From positions 464,422 to 528,421 of the forward strand of contig NMRA01000279.1 of assembly GCA_002633005.1 (NCBI GenBank): a stretch of 64,000 nucleotides of DNA, given 5' to 3'. Origin of the DNA: Phoronis australis. Taxonomy: Eukaryota > Phoronida > Phoronidae. Under the pieces are notes generated by a model. It saw nothing but the letters and a program-made list of their open reading frames with translations. It was not told the DNA's origin and did no database searches. The translations under genes were made by a program, and so were the position numbers. Shown here piece by piece: positions 12,362 through 24,779 of the stretch (within the stretch, counting starts at the first letter, position 1; every line of letters starts with the position of its first letter).

Positions 12362-12423
12362 CTGAGTGCAGTGATGACCACTTCCTTGAAGTTCGATAGC
12401 GATTTCTTTAACAAGTCTGTCAA
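12362..12423 (-). CDS. Exon 52: second SEA domain, part 2
   Basis: 62-nt exon (phase 0 in, phase 2 out): LTDLLKKSLSNFKEVVITALR. Same length and phase as exon 15. Confidence 0.87.
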
Positions 12424-12658
12424 CTGGAAATAAGAAAAGAAACTAACGGCATGCACTTACCCAGTCGGCTCTTGCAGACAGCAGACATTGAACACTTAAC
12501 GACGGTAACACACTCAAGGTATATTGAAGCAGACTACATTATCATGACCATTCAATGAAAACTTAACGAAGACACACTAGTCTTCTCCAAGAAGACGAGT
12601 GTAGCACACGGAGAGACTTTGCCCAATTGGCTCTAGCAAAAGGGAAATCAATACTTAC

Positions 12659-12768
12659 AGCATTCTTAATATCTTCCACGAGTTTCTTCGTGTCCGGGTG
12701 TGTAAAGTTCTTGAACTTGTCCTCAAATGTCAGTTCAAGTTTAATAGAAGCATTTACCACAGTCGTCA
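12659..12768 (-). CDS. Exon 51: second SEA domain, part 1
   Basis: 110-nt exon (phase 1 in, phase 0 out): VVNASIKLELTFEDKFKNF, THPDTKKLVEDIKNA. The pattern --I-L-LTFED-F-NFT-P-T-KLVEDI is a SEA start. Donor GTAAGT, acceptor TTTGCAG. Confidence 0.88.
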
Positions 12769-14917
12769 CTGCAAAATACAAGTGGTATGTACAGTAATCT
12801 CATTCTGTTCAGCGTACATCAATCTTCAGTCAAGGATGAAACCGAAGGTCGCATGTTGACTTTCTATTGATTGACAGATGTCGTGTACTAAGAGATTGCT
12901 CTGTTCCCGAGCACAAGGGTTTTGGGGAAAACTCAGTGGGTGTTTAACAATATTATTACAGCCAGCGGGATGGCTAAAGCCCCAACAAGCACGGAGGGTG
13001 TCAATTTTAATGCGTCTCAATATTGAAAATGTCAAACATTCAGTGGGTCCTGAGCTGTGTGAGCTTGTGACCAAATAAATGATGGACTTATGAAATGAAA
13101 CGGATGGTAATATTTTGTTTACAAGACCTCTTTATTACTTTTGTCGTTTGTTTTCAGAGATGCTCACCCGATATCACAACCAGGAGACTCCACAGGGCCA
13201 CAAAAAGAAAAGAAGGTGATTCCACACACAAATTCAACCTCGTCAAAATCTGTCCCTCTCACCGACAGTAATTACCTCTCCTGACTTCCTACTGACCTTC
13301 ACCACATTGAAGTAAAAAGTCACAGTAACACGTTTGAAACAACGTGGGTGAACACCGTGCTGAAGAGCCCATGCAAGAGGTCAAAATTGAGTATTGATCA
13401 ACTTTTTTCTGATTATTGGTGTTTTAATTTGTGCCCCTAAAAGGCTCATTTGTGGTCAATTGTAGCGGTACAACGTTTCAGTTTACATGTAATGAAAATT
13501 GGGTGATTTTATGTAAAGTTAATGGAATGTTTATTTGTAGAAGTGATGTTATTCATGGCAAAATTGGTTGCGAAGAAGTTCTTTGACAACGAAATACGAT
13601 TTTAGAATTGCCCTGGAAAACGTACAGTAAACGTTTGTGTCATAACTATAGTACCCGCTCTAGATGTGTGACCAAACAACCAAAATTTATCAAGCTGGCC
13701 AAAATTCTGAAATAAATTACCAATTACGTGTATTGAAATGGTTGGAAATACGCAAGAAATGCCAAACGAGGAATCGTCCTTCCCGTTGTGTCAATCCATC
13801 CAGTATTTTGACATTATTCTCAAGTGTTGTTTTTTTATTAAAATAAGTCATACCACGTTGTCTCGCGTAGAAACCCAACCGGAACGAGCTAAATATTCCA
13901 TGAACTTCATTTTCGTTAGAATCTGCACAAAATGAAACTCAGCGCAAACCAGCTTTCATAAAAAACATTCTCACATGATGCCCGTTCATCGTGACATCAG
14001 TTTTTTCAAAATAAACAGAACAGAACATACACGCAACTAATTAATTTCTTAGCAACTTCGTTAAGTTTCCAGACCTCTGGAAACGCTTTGGAATATACTC
14101 TGACGAATGATCAGATTTAAATGTGATAATTTCAGTAACTTAGGGCAAGCCGTTGAAAATGTACCATTTGTCTATCAGCCAATAATTTGTTACCCCGGAG
14201 TAGACGCACAGCTTTCACCTACGGCGAATACCAGAAATGCGATTCTCAGTTCGATAATATTGCTAAGGTTGTTGTTACAGTGCGCTCTGCTGCTCAACAC
14301 ATGTGGCAATTTGATCTAAACAAATTTCTTCTCTTACGTTTTAGGGCCCATTGACTAAAGAAAGGTCTGCACCAGTTCCCGTGCAAAACATACAAAGGTG
14401 AACCGCGTAGGCAACTGATAACCTGTAGTAGGATTGCTAGGGAGATATAAACCGACACCACCGACCACGTCAAATAACGGTGTCATTGATGTAACACATT
14501 GTGAGGGTCTAGTTCTTTAAGGGGAAGCCACAGAGTACCAAGAATGGCATTGATCCCCGGAATAAATATGGGTCTCGTCAGGCTTACGCCACATAGCTGA
14601 GGATGACTATAGAGCTGGGCAACAGGGGTGCCGTTAACAACTTACACGCCACCTTCAAGTCTTATAGTTGTGAACGTTGAAAAGAAATTTTATGAGTTTG
14701 GATGTAACGCGCAAAACAATAAGTCAACAGCATCTCAATAGCATGTCAAGAGTATTTGCCTGAGCTGTGCTTTAACAATAGACCATGAATAGAAGCGAAC
14801 GCGTCACCAAACATCCAGTAATATTGCAGAATACATCTTCGTGCATGATCTAGATTTTGCCCAAAATTATTTAAACTATTGAGTAGAGCACAGATGGAGT
14901 AAACAACATTAACTTAC
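12769..14917 (-). other. Intron between exon 50 and second SEA domain
   Basis: 2.15-kb intron. No element, RNA gene or domain was recognised, only short open frames. Confidence 0.6.
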
Positions 14918-17120
14918 GCGCAGTTTCGGTTGTTACTTGTGTAGATGATTGCGGAGACGATGGCGGTTCTTGAGTAGGTGGGGGTTGTTCCGATGTAGCG
15001 GTCTCCTGAGTCGTCACCGGTTGTTCAGATGTAGCGGTCTCCTGAGTCGTTGCCGGTTGTTCAAATGTAGTGGTATCTTGAGTTGTTGCCAGTTGTTCAG
15101 ACGTAACGGTCTCTTGAGTCGTTACCAGTTGTTTAGACGTAACATTCTCTTGAGTCGTTGCCGGTTGTCCAGACGTAACGGTCTTTTGAGTCGTTGCCAG
15201 TTGTTCAGACGTAACGGTCACTTGAGTCGTCACCGGTTGTTCAGACGTAACATTCTCTTGAGTCGTTGCCGGTTGTCCAGACGTAACGGTCTTTTGAGTC
15301 GTTGCCACCTGTTCAGGCGTAACGGTCTCTTGAGTCGTTACCAGTTGTTCAGACGTAACGGTCACTTGAGTCGTCACCGGTTGTCCAGACGTAACGGTCT
15401 CTTGAGTCGTTGTCAGCTGTTCAGACGTAGAGGTCTCTTGAGTAGTTACCAGTTGTTCAGACGTAACGGTCTCTTGAGTCGTTACCAGTTGCTTAGACGT
15501 AACAGTCTCTTGAGTCGTTGCCGGTTGTTCAGACGTAACGGTCTCTTGAGTCGTTACCAGTTGTTCAGACGTAACGGTCACTTGAGTCGTCACCGGTTGT
15601 TCAGACGTAACATTCTCTTGAGTCGTTGCCGGTTGTCCAGACGTAACGGTCTTTTGAGTCGTTGCCACCTGTTCAGGCGTAACGGTCTCTTGAGTCGTTA
15701 CCAGTTGTTCAGACGTAACGGTCACTTGAGTCGTCACCGGTTGTCCAGACGTAACGGTCTCTTGAGTCGTTGTCAGCTGTTCAGACGTAGCGGTCTCTTG
15801 AGTCGTTGCTAGTTGTTCAGATGTAACGGTCTCTTGAGTCGTTGCCAGTTGTTCAGCTGTAGCAGTCAGCTGAGTTGTTGCCGGTTGTTCAGATGTAGCG
15901 GTATCGTGAGTTGTTGCCGGTTTTTCAGACGTAACGGTCTCCACAGTTGTTGCCAGTTGTTCAGACGTAGCGGAATCCAGAGTCGTTGCCAGTTGTTCAG
16001 ACGTAACGGTCTCCTGAGTGGTTGCTGGCTGTTCAGATGTAGCGGTCTCTTGAGTCGTTGCCGGTTGTTCAGATGTAACATTCGGTTGAACAGTTGCCGG
16101 TTGTTCAGATGCATTTGGTTGTTGGGATGTAGCGAGATAATCAATTGTACAGTTTACACCGTCGCCTTGGTAACCAACATTGCAAGTGCACGAGAAGCCA
16201 CCTTGCTTGTTCTCACATGATGCGTTTGTGTGACAATTGTCAGCGTTTATAGCGCATTCGTCAACATCAGTACAATTTACACCGTCTCCACTGAAGCCTA
16301 CGTTGCATGAACACAAAAATCCACCACCTGTGTTCATGCACGATGCATTTGCGTGACAGTTGTTCATGCCGTTAGCACATTCGTCAACATCAGTACAATT
16401 TACGCCATCTCCACTGAAACCACCGCTGCATTTACACGAAAATCCACCATCGGTATTCGTGCAAGTTGCATTTGCGTGACAATTGTTAATGCCGTTAGCA
16501 CATTCGTCAACATCAGTACAATTTACCCCGTCGCCACTGAAACCACCGCTGCAAGTACACGAAAATCCACCATCGGCATTAACGCAAGTCGCGTTAGCGT
16601 GACAGTTGTCGATGCCGTTGGCACATTCGTCGACATCAGTACAATTTACGCCATCTCCACTGAAACCACCGCTGCATGTACACGAAAATCCACCATCGGT
16701 ATTTGCGCAAGTGGCGTTAGCGTGACAATTGTCAGTGTCGTCAGCACATTCGTCAACATCAGTACAATTTACGCCATCTCCACTGAAACCGCCGCTGCAT
16801 GTACATGAAAATCCGCCAGCGGTATTCGTGCAAGTGGCATTTGCGTGACAGTTGTCGGCACCAGTATCACATTCATCAATATCAGTACAGTTGATACCAT
16901 CTCCTTTGAAGCCGCCATTACATGTGCACGAAAAGCTCCCATCGGTATTCTTACACGTGCTGTTCGCGTGACAGTTGTGGCTGCCGTTATCGCACTCGTC
17001 AATGTCATTGCAGGTAGTTCCGTCGCCGGCGTAACCATCTTTACAAGCGCATGAGAAGAGAACAGGCAAATCCGTGCATATGGCGTTCGAACTGCAGTTG
17101 TCAATTTTAAATGAGCATTC
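14918..17120 (-). CDS. Exon 50: eight EGF domains followed by mucin-like Thr/Ser/Gln repeats
   Basis: A single 2,203-nt exon (phase 0 in, phase 1 out). Residues 1 to about 330 form eight EGF domains; the first begins ECSFKIDNC, the next seven DIDEC or DVDEC with NCHANATC and FSCTCSGGFSGDGVNCT repeating almost exactly. The remainder is about 32 tandem 12-residue repeats of the type VTSEQLATTQET, then a short Pro/Ser stretch. The repeat part is rich in Thr and Ser without Cys, fitting a heavily O-glycosylated stalk. Most of the Thr/Ser codons end in an ACG or TCG-like pattern that makes the opposite strand open as well. Confidence 0.95.
14955..16110 (-). repeat. 36-bp coding minisatellite (about 32 copies) with 360-bp higher-order copy
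   Basis: Repeats of 36 bp encode 12-residue units (variants with EQLVTT, EQPATT, GQPVTT, EQVATT). A block of about ten units is repeated with a 360-bp shift: the marker 'gttgtcagctgttcagacg' occurs near 15410 and again near 15770 with the same unit order around it. The array is likely length-variable between individuals. Confidence 0.9.
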
Positions 17121-17653
17121 CTGTAATATTAGACAAAGTTTTACTAAAGAAGTTTGTGTTGTTTTGTTTTTGGCGAAAATTATGAAACACATTAGATTTC
17201 TTGTCGACCTTCTATTAGTATTTTTGTCCTTGGGCGCCTTTCTCAGCGCCAGCAGTGGGATCGCCATTGCTGATACATGAAATTATATACTGTTCATTTC
17301 ATAGAAAGTATCACCGTAACTAAACATCACACAAGACCATAGAAATTTATTTGAGATCTGTGCGACTTCATTTAGAATTTCTTTCTTGTCTAGATCTCTC
17401 ATCGGCCGAAATAAGGATTATAATATGGCGTTTCGCAAAGTTGGAACAAGCGAGTCGAGTTGTGAAATTTGCCACGAGCCTTCATAATGCACAATTCCCA
17501 GTGGGACTTCAGTATGGATGTGACGAGGTCAGTTTTTGTTGACTATAGTGACTAGTTTGATGTAAGTGAAAACTTTGTTGATTTCATAACAAATCAACAG
17601 ACAAATATCCGAGCCTTGTTGGCATTGAGAGAAGTTGTACACTTGTTGTGCCT

Positions 17654-18077
17654 CTTAAAGATGCATAGTCTCATTAAATTGTGAATATGCAAACGAAGTA
17701 CTAATTTATAAACAACCCCAGGTCTTCCAGTGTGCTGGAAACCATCCGTGAACCAGTTACTGTTACAATCTCGCGAACGTCTCGTTTTGCCAGACTATTA
17801 GTATGGTAAAATTTCACAATAGCCCTAATGAAATGAGGCACACTTTTTAATATTTGTTTATTTCACTATCAAATAACGATTGGGTAATATTTGGAATTAC
17901 TAGGTTTCTTATATTTTTTCACTTGTTATGTTGGTGGTGCTTTCTTTAAAACTGCAATTTATTTACAAATTGTTTCTTTCTGATAAAATTTGTACACAGT
18001 TCTCCAGAAAATCACTAGGTGGCGCTTGCCACAAGTTTAAGTAATTCACAGTTTTAATGAGACGTAGCATTTTTAAG
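17654..18077. mobile_element. Inverted-repeat (MITE-like) element, family R1 copy A
   Basis: The ends are imperfect inverted repeats of about 35 bp ('cttaaagatgcatagtctc' at left; the complement of 'gagacgtagcatttttaagg' at right). 'cactaggtggcgctt' lies inside near the right end. It is related in inverted orientation to the copy at 21629-22070. Placed in the intron between exons 49 and 50. Confidence 0.7.
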
Positions 18078-18176
18078 GCAAAGCAAAAAAAAGTGGAAGA
18101 TCAACCCAAAGAACAAATACTTCGTGAAGAGGATAATACTGACAATGTCTGCCCTGGTAAATCAGAATTTACTTAC

Positions 18177-18430
18177 ATCAATCCCAAAACAATCATTGAC
18201 ACCGTCACCAGAAAGCCCAGCATTGCATTGGCACTTGAAACTTCCTTCAGTGTTCGCGCACGTAGCATTTGCGTGACATGGGGAGCTTGTTTCACATTCG
18301 TTGACGTCCGAGCAGTTAAAACCGTTTCCTTGATATCCTTGATTGCACGTGCAGTTGAAGTTACCCGGGGTGTTGGTACACTCAGCGTTCAAGTCGCACG
18401 TGTCGTCACCGCTTGCGCACTCGTTCAGAT
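18177..18430 (-). CDS. Exon 49: two calcium-binding EGF domains
   Basis: 254-nt exon (phase 1 in, phase 0 out): DLNECASGDDTCDLNAEC, FNCTCNQGYQGNGFNC; then DVNECETSSPCHANATC, FKCQCNAGLSGDGVNDC. The last codons (GID) run directly into the next exon's ECSFKIDNC, so the EGF start motif D-EC is split by the intron. Confidence 0.92.
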
Positions 18431-18494
18431 CTAAATACATGTTTATCAAGTGGTCTTTAATAAGAGCAAGATAATGACGTGTTCCCAAAGTGTG

Positions 18495-18563
18495 CAGGGG
18501 CGGATCCAGGATTTTTAGTTAGGGAGGCCAAGGCACCCTTGCCCCCTCTAAATCCGCCACTAG
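18495..18563. mobile_element. Short foldback with GGCGGATCCAGG end
   Basis: A 69-bp unit starting 'gcaggggcggatccagg' and ending in 'aatccgccactag', imperfect inverted repeats of each other. The same right-end text ('atatccgccactgg') recurs near 36580. GGCGGATCCAG ends are common on small DNA elements in animals. Confidence 0.5.
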
Positions 18564-18839
18564 TATGCATCGCATACAGAAATGATGCAATTAATGACGG
18601 CATTAGTTTAAATACTCCCCTACAGGAGGAAGCAATGCAAGTAGTCTTAAACTAGTCTCTTGAGGGCTCAAATCAAGCCCAAAGACTGGCCGAGGAAACC
18701 GTCCCAATAATGAAAAATGTATCTGCTGAACTCCACGAACATCGGTAAAAATCATGGTTACCACTACAGGGAGGCGGGAGTGGCGTCTCTTTTGTAATAC
18801 AAAGCCCAACGCTACATATTAGAAATTCACTCAAAGGTT

Positions 18840-19240
18840 TGACAGAGACAGGTGGACACAAAAAAGCTGAAATTACCAATAGGAGACACAGCATTATGCA
18901 AATTTGTTCAAATATCTACATTGGCGAAACATTGCACACTAGCGATAAAGAGGCGGAGCAAGGAGACACATCATTCACGTGACATGTCCTACATTAAACA
19001 AATGCGGTATAATCTTTGCTGTAAAAATGAACATATTTGCCAAATGTTATGAACATCCAGCAGAGAACCCGGCAGATAGTGAAGTAGATGCTAAGACAAT
19101 TTACAACAGTGCTACAAGAGGACACTGCTATAGTCAGACCATACGAAATCAACGCCCGCCGCACCTCTCCCCCAACACGTATACGTCATTTACGAAACTT
19201 TATGAAGACCTGTCAAGGATTTTGGAATGACACTGGCAAA
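18840..19240 (+). repeat. Old, diverged monomers of the palindrome-ended element
   Basis: Order and spacing of 'ggtggacacaaaaaagct', 'accaataggagacac' and 'gaaactttatgaagacctg...aaggattttgg' match the monomer landmarks (GGACGC-AAAA, CCACTAGGnGGC, AATTTCATGAA-ATCC--AAGGACTTTTG) but with many changes. Confidence 0.35.
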
Positions 19241-19336
19241 ACTGGCAAAGCAGGAATGCAACGACAAGACGTGGGTGACTCGTTATAGCTACTAATTTAT
19301 TTACAAATGTCTCCAGTCGTGTCTAGTATGACTTAC

Positions 19337-19591
19337 CTACGCACGTGCCATTTCCTCTGCTAAATCCGACTTTACACAAACAGGAGTAAGAACCATTCGT
19401 GTTCACGCAGTACTCGTCTTGTTTACAGACGCTGGGCGTATTTTGGCATTCGTCTATGTCATCATTGCACCCCTCTCCCGTCCATCCAGTCACGCAATTA
19501 GTACAACCAATGGTGGCGTTACATGTTAGAGCTCTTGTGCCGCATTCACAGGTGTTGTTGCAATTGGGACCCCAGTGAATTGCATCGCAGG
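19337..19591 (-). CDS. Exon 48: laminin-type EGF-like unit plus calcium-binding EGF
   Basis: 255-nt phase 1-1 exon with two units. First: CDAIHWGPNCNNTCECG, ATIGCTNCVTGWTGEGC, close to EGF-laminin or EMI-EGF units. Second: DIDECQNTPSVCKQDEYC, VNTNGSYSCLCKVGF, a calcium-binding EGF. Confidence 0.92.
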
Positions 19592-21149
19592 CTGTCGAAA
19601 TGTAATACAACATGTATTAACTGGAGCGCAACACGGCAAGCAAGTCACTTGCTTTGACAAGTCCTGGATTATAGAACGGAAGCAATGGATTTTTACATAT
19701 TATTCAAATCTCTACGGTCGCTGAAAGATAACCTCAATGCCGCCATTTTGCAAGTCTGCTCTGGAGAGGCGGCAAGCTTTCTCGCGAAACACGTCATTTT
19801 CCAGCAGCACTGATATGCTTGAAGATAAAATATAGCACATCAAGGGAACATGCAAAAGAAATAAAATCTATACGTATATAACGGACACTAACAGCGTTCA
19901 ATAAAAATGTCAAGTGACATAATCGGCGACAATAAATCACGAAGAAAATTTGGAAAGTTTTGTAAAATTTCACGAATTTGCACTTCAGCAGTTGTTCGAA
20001 GATTTTTCATCAAAACTTGGATTTTTTAATACACATTAGTCTTGCTTCCATTTTCACAAAAATGTGCGGAGCCTATGTATGACCTTCGACTTCCATGGGC
20101 ACCGTCTTACACGCGAGCTCACGTGATTTCTAAATGTTTAAGCATGAAATCCAGCAGTTCAGTACCATACTTCCGAAAAACTGCACAGCTTAGCTCTCAT
20201 AACTTTTTGCTTTAGTATAGAGGAATATTTCAAGGCGGGTTTTGTATAATGCCGCCGATCATTCGAAAATCTGAGAGAAACAGAGGGATTGAATCAGTCA
20301 AGTTCAAATAGCTTACCCATTTTGGGTGTTTATCGGTCGTAAAACTGACTGTGTCCTTTTAAAGACAACTACCGATAGTGCATGGTAATCTGCTATACTG
20401 AAAACGACGTTTCAGGTTTCAACTAGAGAGTTTGGAAAAATCTTGTGACGTAATTCAATAATCTTTCCTGACACTGGAACTGTAGAGAGCAATGCTTCAG
20501 AAATTGGGACCCACCTAAAATTCGTAAATATTATTTTCTTTATAAGAACCTAGCTTGACTCTCATCAATCGAAAGATACAACTGATACTTCAAGCACTTG
20601 AAACATGGTAGCATCCAATGTGCTACTTTTTACCATCACTGAGTTTTTCTTCAATGCATTCATCCGAGGTAGACAAGGATACATATACCCAAAGGAAATT
20701 GAAAAAGGTAGGAATTTCTATACCAAACTCAGTTATGTTTAAAAAGACTTGAAATGTAGACGACATTTGAAAGGAAAGCAGTAAAGATTTTTTAGCAAAT
20801 CACATCGTGTCAAAATTGGTTTGGATAGCTTTTTGAAGGGACACTAAACCAAGCGCTGATTTCATCCAAAACTGAGTCTGTCACATGATTTTACAAATTA
20901 GAATCTCTTCTTTGTGATAAATTTGTATTATTCAGCTAAAACCATCCTCAAGTTGGGTCCTTTCGTTAGATGTCTATCTCTACAGATATTGGTGAAATCT
21001 TGCCACTGACTAAAATGGTTTTTATTATCCTTTTACGTATAAGCAAGCGAGAAAGTAGTAAAATGACGAATAACATCAACATAAACACCAACGACGACGA
21101 AGACGACAACAAAAACAGCATTAAAATTTTCGTTTGAGAAACTACTCAC
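19592..21149 (-). other. Intron between exons 47 and 48
   Basis: 1.56-kb AT-rich intron. No repeat or coding signal recognised. Confidence 0.6.
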
Positions 21150-21278
21150 GTGTACATGAACGTTCATCAGAGGCCAGAGAGTAGCCATCATCACAGCCAC
21201 ACTTGTATCCGCCGTCTGTATTTTTACAGTGGTGAGGTTGAGCACAAAAGGCTCCAGCATTAGAACACTCGTTGACAT
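21150..21278 (-). CDS. Exon 47: calcium-binding EGF domain
   Basis: 129-nt phase 1-1 exon: DVNECSNAGAFCAQPHHCK, NTDGGYKCGCDDGYSL, SDERSCT. Donor GTGAGT. Confidence 0.93.
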
Positions 21279-21628
21279 CTACGAGACAAGCAAGAATAAA
21301 ATGAAGATGAAGAATAAGGAATTCAAACAGATTGCTTTTTGTACGTCCAAGCTCATAGAATTTTCTTACAAGCGTTTAACCACCACGCTCCCGCATTCAC
21401 TTAGAGTATGCTACACTGTCTCTCTGTTCATTTTCCTCAGAATCCAACACACGAGCCTTTAATACTCCCCAAACATCCTGAGAGGTTTGTTGCATTTAGT
21501 ATCATTAAACAGCACATTTTAAAGTCTTGGTTTTGTTGACTTGTTCAGTCAGCAATATGACGGAATTAAAGTATTGGTACATCAGGTTACACACGGCACG
21601 TTTCAAACAAGTATTTGGTGACCTATTA

Positions 21629-22070
21629 CTTAAAGACGCTATGTCCCATTAAAACCGTGAATATTAAAATTTGTAGCAAGCGCCACCTTGTGACTTCCTG
21701 GAGAACTGTGTGTACAATTATAATCATGAAAAGAAAAAAATGCAAGTAAAATGCGATTTTAAAGAAAGTTCTACAACTGATACACTTGAAAACACGTTTG
21801 AGCAAATAGAAAACCCTAGCAATATTAAGTAGTACGCCATCGCTGTTTGATAGTGAAATGAACAAATAATAAAAACAGTGCCTTGTTTCATTAGAGTAAC
21901 AATGCCATACTCATTTACATAAAAATAGTCTTGCAAAACGAGACTTTCCTGAGATTGTAATGTCAATTGTTTTTTTATGCATTCGGGCACACCGGAAGAT
22001 CCGGGGTTGTTTGTAAAATAGTACTTCATTCGCAAATTCACAATTTAATGAGACATAGCGTCTTTAAAGC
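21629..22070. mobile_element. Inverted-repeat (MITE-like) element, family R1 copy B
   Basis: 442 bp bounded by inverted repeats of about 35 bp ('cttaaagacgctatgtc' at left, 'gacatagcgtctttaaag' at right). The internal segment near 21675-21725, read in reverse, matches copy A near 17995-18050, including 'aggtggcgctt'. Inserted in the intron between exons 46 and 47. Confidence 0.8.
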
Positions 22071-22158
22071 CAAAATCTATTATGTGAAATAAATTAAGAT
22101 CATTATATACCAAGGAACAATACCTTAATGCGCTTCAACAACCACAATGAAAACTTAC

Positions 22159-22284
22159 CAGAGCAATTCACTGAGTTTGTCAGGTTATAACCCGCGGGAC
22201 ACCCGCAAGCATAATACCTGGATGTTGCGTTGAACTTGCAGAAGTGGGAACATGTGAGGTTGTTGGCTTCGCACAAATTTGTCG
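22159..22284 (-). CDS. Exon 46: EGF domain
   Basis: 126-nt phase 1-1 exon: TNLCEANNLTCSHFCKFNA, SRYYACGCPAGYNLTN, VNCS. EGF without the D-D/E calcium start. The frame is open upstream, but CACTTCCAG is the acceptor that fits the phase. Confidence 0.88.
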
Positions 22285-22566
22285 CTGGAAGTGTATAATT
22301 TTCCATAAAACACTGTTTAATATTACATGTACCTTGCTTAATGTCTATTTCAAACTGATTGTAATGAACAACAGAGTAAGGCAACAATAAAACCCCTTAC
22401 CTATGAGACAACAATGAAGAACACAGTGAGATTTACTATGCCCCCAGTCCATAATAGGATGCGCAAAAAATCAGAAATTTTAGACAAGATAAATTTATTA
22501 CATACATCAGAAGTTGCAAGGCTCACAATTCGTAATTTCCAAAGTACATAGCGGAATTTAACTTAC

Positions 22567-22695
22567 TGTTTTGTAAAGAGCACGTGGTATTATCACTGCC
22601 AAGATCGTATCCAGGGTAACAATCGCACCGGTAGGAACCTGCACTGTTGACGCATATCTGACTACATATGTCGCCTCGCTGGCATTCATCGACGT
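22567..22695 (-). CDS. Exon 45: calcium-binding EGF domain
   Basis: 129-nt phase 1-1 exon: [44 protein letters not shown] plus N-AGSYRC is a full calcium-binding EGF consensus. Confidence 0.94.
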
Positions 22696-23490
22696 CTGAA
22701 AATCAAGACACAATTTCCAGTTGATATAACGACAACAACAGTTGAAATGTTAGAGCAGGGGCATTTCTAATGTTTGCAAATCCATGATAGTAAAAACTGT
22801 ATTTCCGTGACGAAATAACGAATTGAAACATACAGGTACTTACGTAGCATTGAAAAAATAATGACAGAAAAAATCCATTGCATATTAATGATATCATAAG
22901 TCTTGAAATTATCATATCTGATCCTGTTATTTCCAAATTGTACCGGAGTTGGACCTCCAGTCGAGTCCCGCAGTTGGCTTTTGCCCGCTTCAATCGTTCA
23001 TTTTTCGCCGGTTGAGCATCCCCAAAGCAACTCATATAATGAGCCCAAAATATGCCCTGCACTAAAATACTGAAGTGACGTCTGGTGGTAACTTCGTGCT
23101 TTTAAACCGAAAATGTCTAGTGGTCGAAAATGCCAGCAACACATGCAAATGGAAAATGGGGTCGTAATCTGTACTGCTTGTTGTACTTTGCAGATAATTA
23201 GTTTTAAACCTAAACATTTTTAGTACTTAACGATTCCTCTAACAAATTTATCACCCATAGTGTCACTGACGCCAGGCTGCGTGAAATAAAATGGCTTGGT
23301 GAAATTTCAAAAACGTCCAAGGCTCGCCGGTAATCGGAATACCAAAGCACACTTGTTCAAGGAGACCCACATGCGGCTAAACGCGCAGATTAGGCACCAT
23401 CGATGATAGGAAATACTGGAGTAGACAAATCCTGGCGCACATAGGCGCATGTGCGTCTTTGAAGGATTCATGGTATAGACACATACCCAC

Positions 23491-23619
23491 CTGTGCAATT
23501 GTACGACCCATTAAGTGTGTAACCACTCTTACACGCGCACTCATATCCTTGCCCGTTGTCTTTATTCAAACACGTCTGTTCGCATTGGTTTAGAGTGCTG
23601 TTATCACATTCGTTCAAAT
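23491..23619 (-). CDS. Exon 44: EGF domain
   Basis: 129-nt phase 1-1 exon: DLNECDNSTLNQCEQTCLN, KDNGQGYECACKSGYTL, NGSYNCT. EGF with DLNEC start and six cysteines. Confidence 0.92.
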
Positions 23620-23864
23620 CTGCAAAAAATAATTTAACCCGGGGTAGAACAAAGCAAAAGACTTCAATTGAATACGTTGAAGTCGTTCTTTCAACCCCAT
23701 GGAATTGTTACAGATGCCACACGCTGCCAGAACAACCATTGTTCAGGCCCACCATACTGAGAAATTTACTTCTATTGATGAGACAAGGGGCCTCAGTGTT
23801 CGCAAGAAAATTGTCATCGGTAGCTCTTATATAATCAACAACATTTGCATACTTCAAACATATT

Positions 23865-24779
23865 ATCACACTGGTAAGACCCACATATACTGTTTTACGT
23901 ATTTCCAATGTGGAATATACTATAACAGAAAATTACCAATATTTGTGATTTAAATTCAGCAGTAATTCTGACCTGCAAGTGACGTGGCAAAGGGCTCAAA
24001 ATTGTGACATACATTCGGTGACACTCACCAACGGGCATATTTGATTATTCGCCCGAAGAACGCTTGTCAATTTTATCAGGGATCGCTGGTGTGATTACCT
24101 CGTCGGGTGATCTCGGGCGATTTCGACGATTACTCACTGGCATAAGCTCCCTCCCGTGGAAAGGCAAAAATTTCCACAGCGTGATTGAAAGTCTTGTTAT
24201 TGCACCCACCACAAACACAGCGCCTCACAACAGCGAAACGTTTGTTAAAATAACGCAAAAACGTGGAGAAAAGGCAACACAATGAAGAAACAAAGAGCAC
24301 GCAGTTTGCTGCTACGTCATACAAGATNATCACACTGGTAAGACCCACATATACTGTTTTACGTATTTCCAATGTGGAATATACTATAACAGAAAATTAC
24401 CGATATTTGTGATTAAAATTCAGCAGTAATTCTGACCTGCAAGTGACGTGGCAAAGGGCTCAACATTCGGTGACACTCACCAACGGGCATATTTGATTAT
24501 TAGCCCGAAGAACGCTTGTCAATTTTATCAGGGATCGCTGGTGCGATTACCTGGTCGGGTGATCTCGGGCGATTTCGACGATTACTCACTGGCATAAGCT
24601 CCCTCCCGTGGAAAGGCAAAAATTTCCACAGCGTGATTGAAAGTCTTGTTATTGCACCCACCACAAACACAGCGCCTCACAACAGCGAAACGTTTGTTAA
24701 AATAACGCAAAAACGTGGAGAAAAGGCAACACAATGAAGAAACAAAGAGCACGCAGTTTGCTGCTACGTCATACAAGAT
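23865..24779. repeat. Direct duplication of ~460 bp with an N at the junction
   Basis: 23865-24327 and 24329-24779 are almost identical from 'atcacactggtaagacc' to 'gctacgtcatacaagat'. The left copy has a 12-bp extra 'aaattgtgacat' and a few substitutions. The only N of the window (24328) sits exactly between them, so an assembly or haplotype artefact is likely. It lies in the intron between exons 43 and 44. Confidence 0.9.

Noticed and set aside
14949-16220. Long plus-strand open frames with LLSRCRLFRR-type repeats
   Set aside because: They are the reverse reading of the 36-bp coding repeats. The minus strand has EGF domains, correct splice sites and phase continuity with neighbours; the Arg/Leu-rich frame is a by-product of unit length divisible by three.
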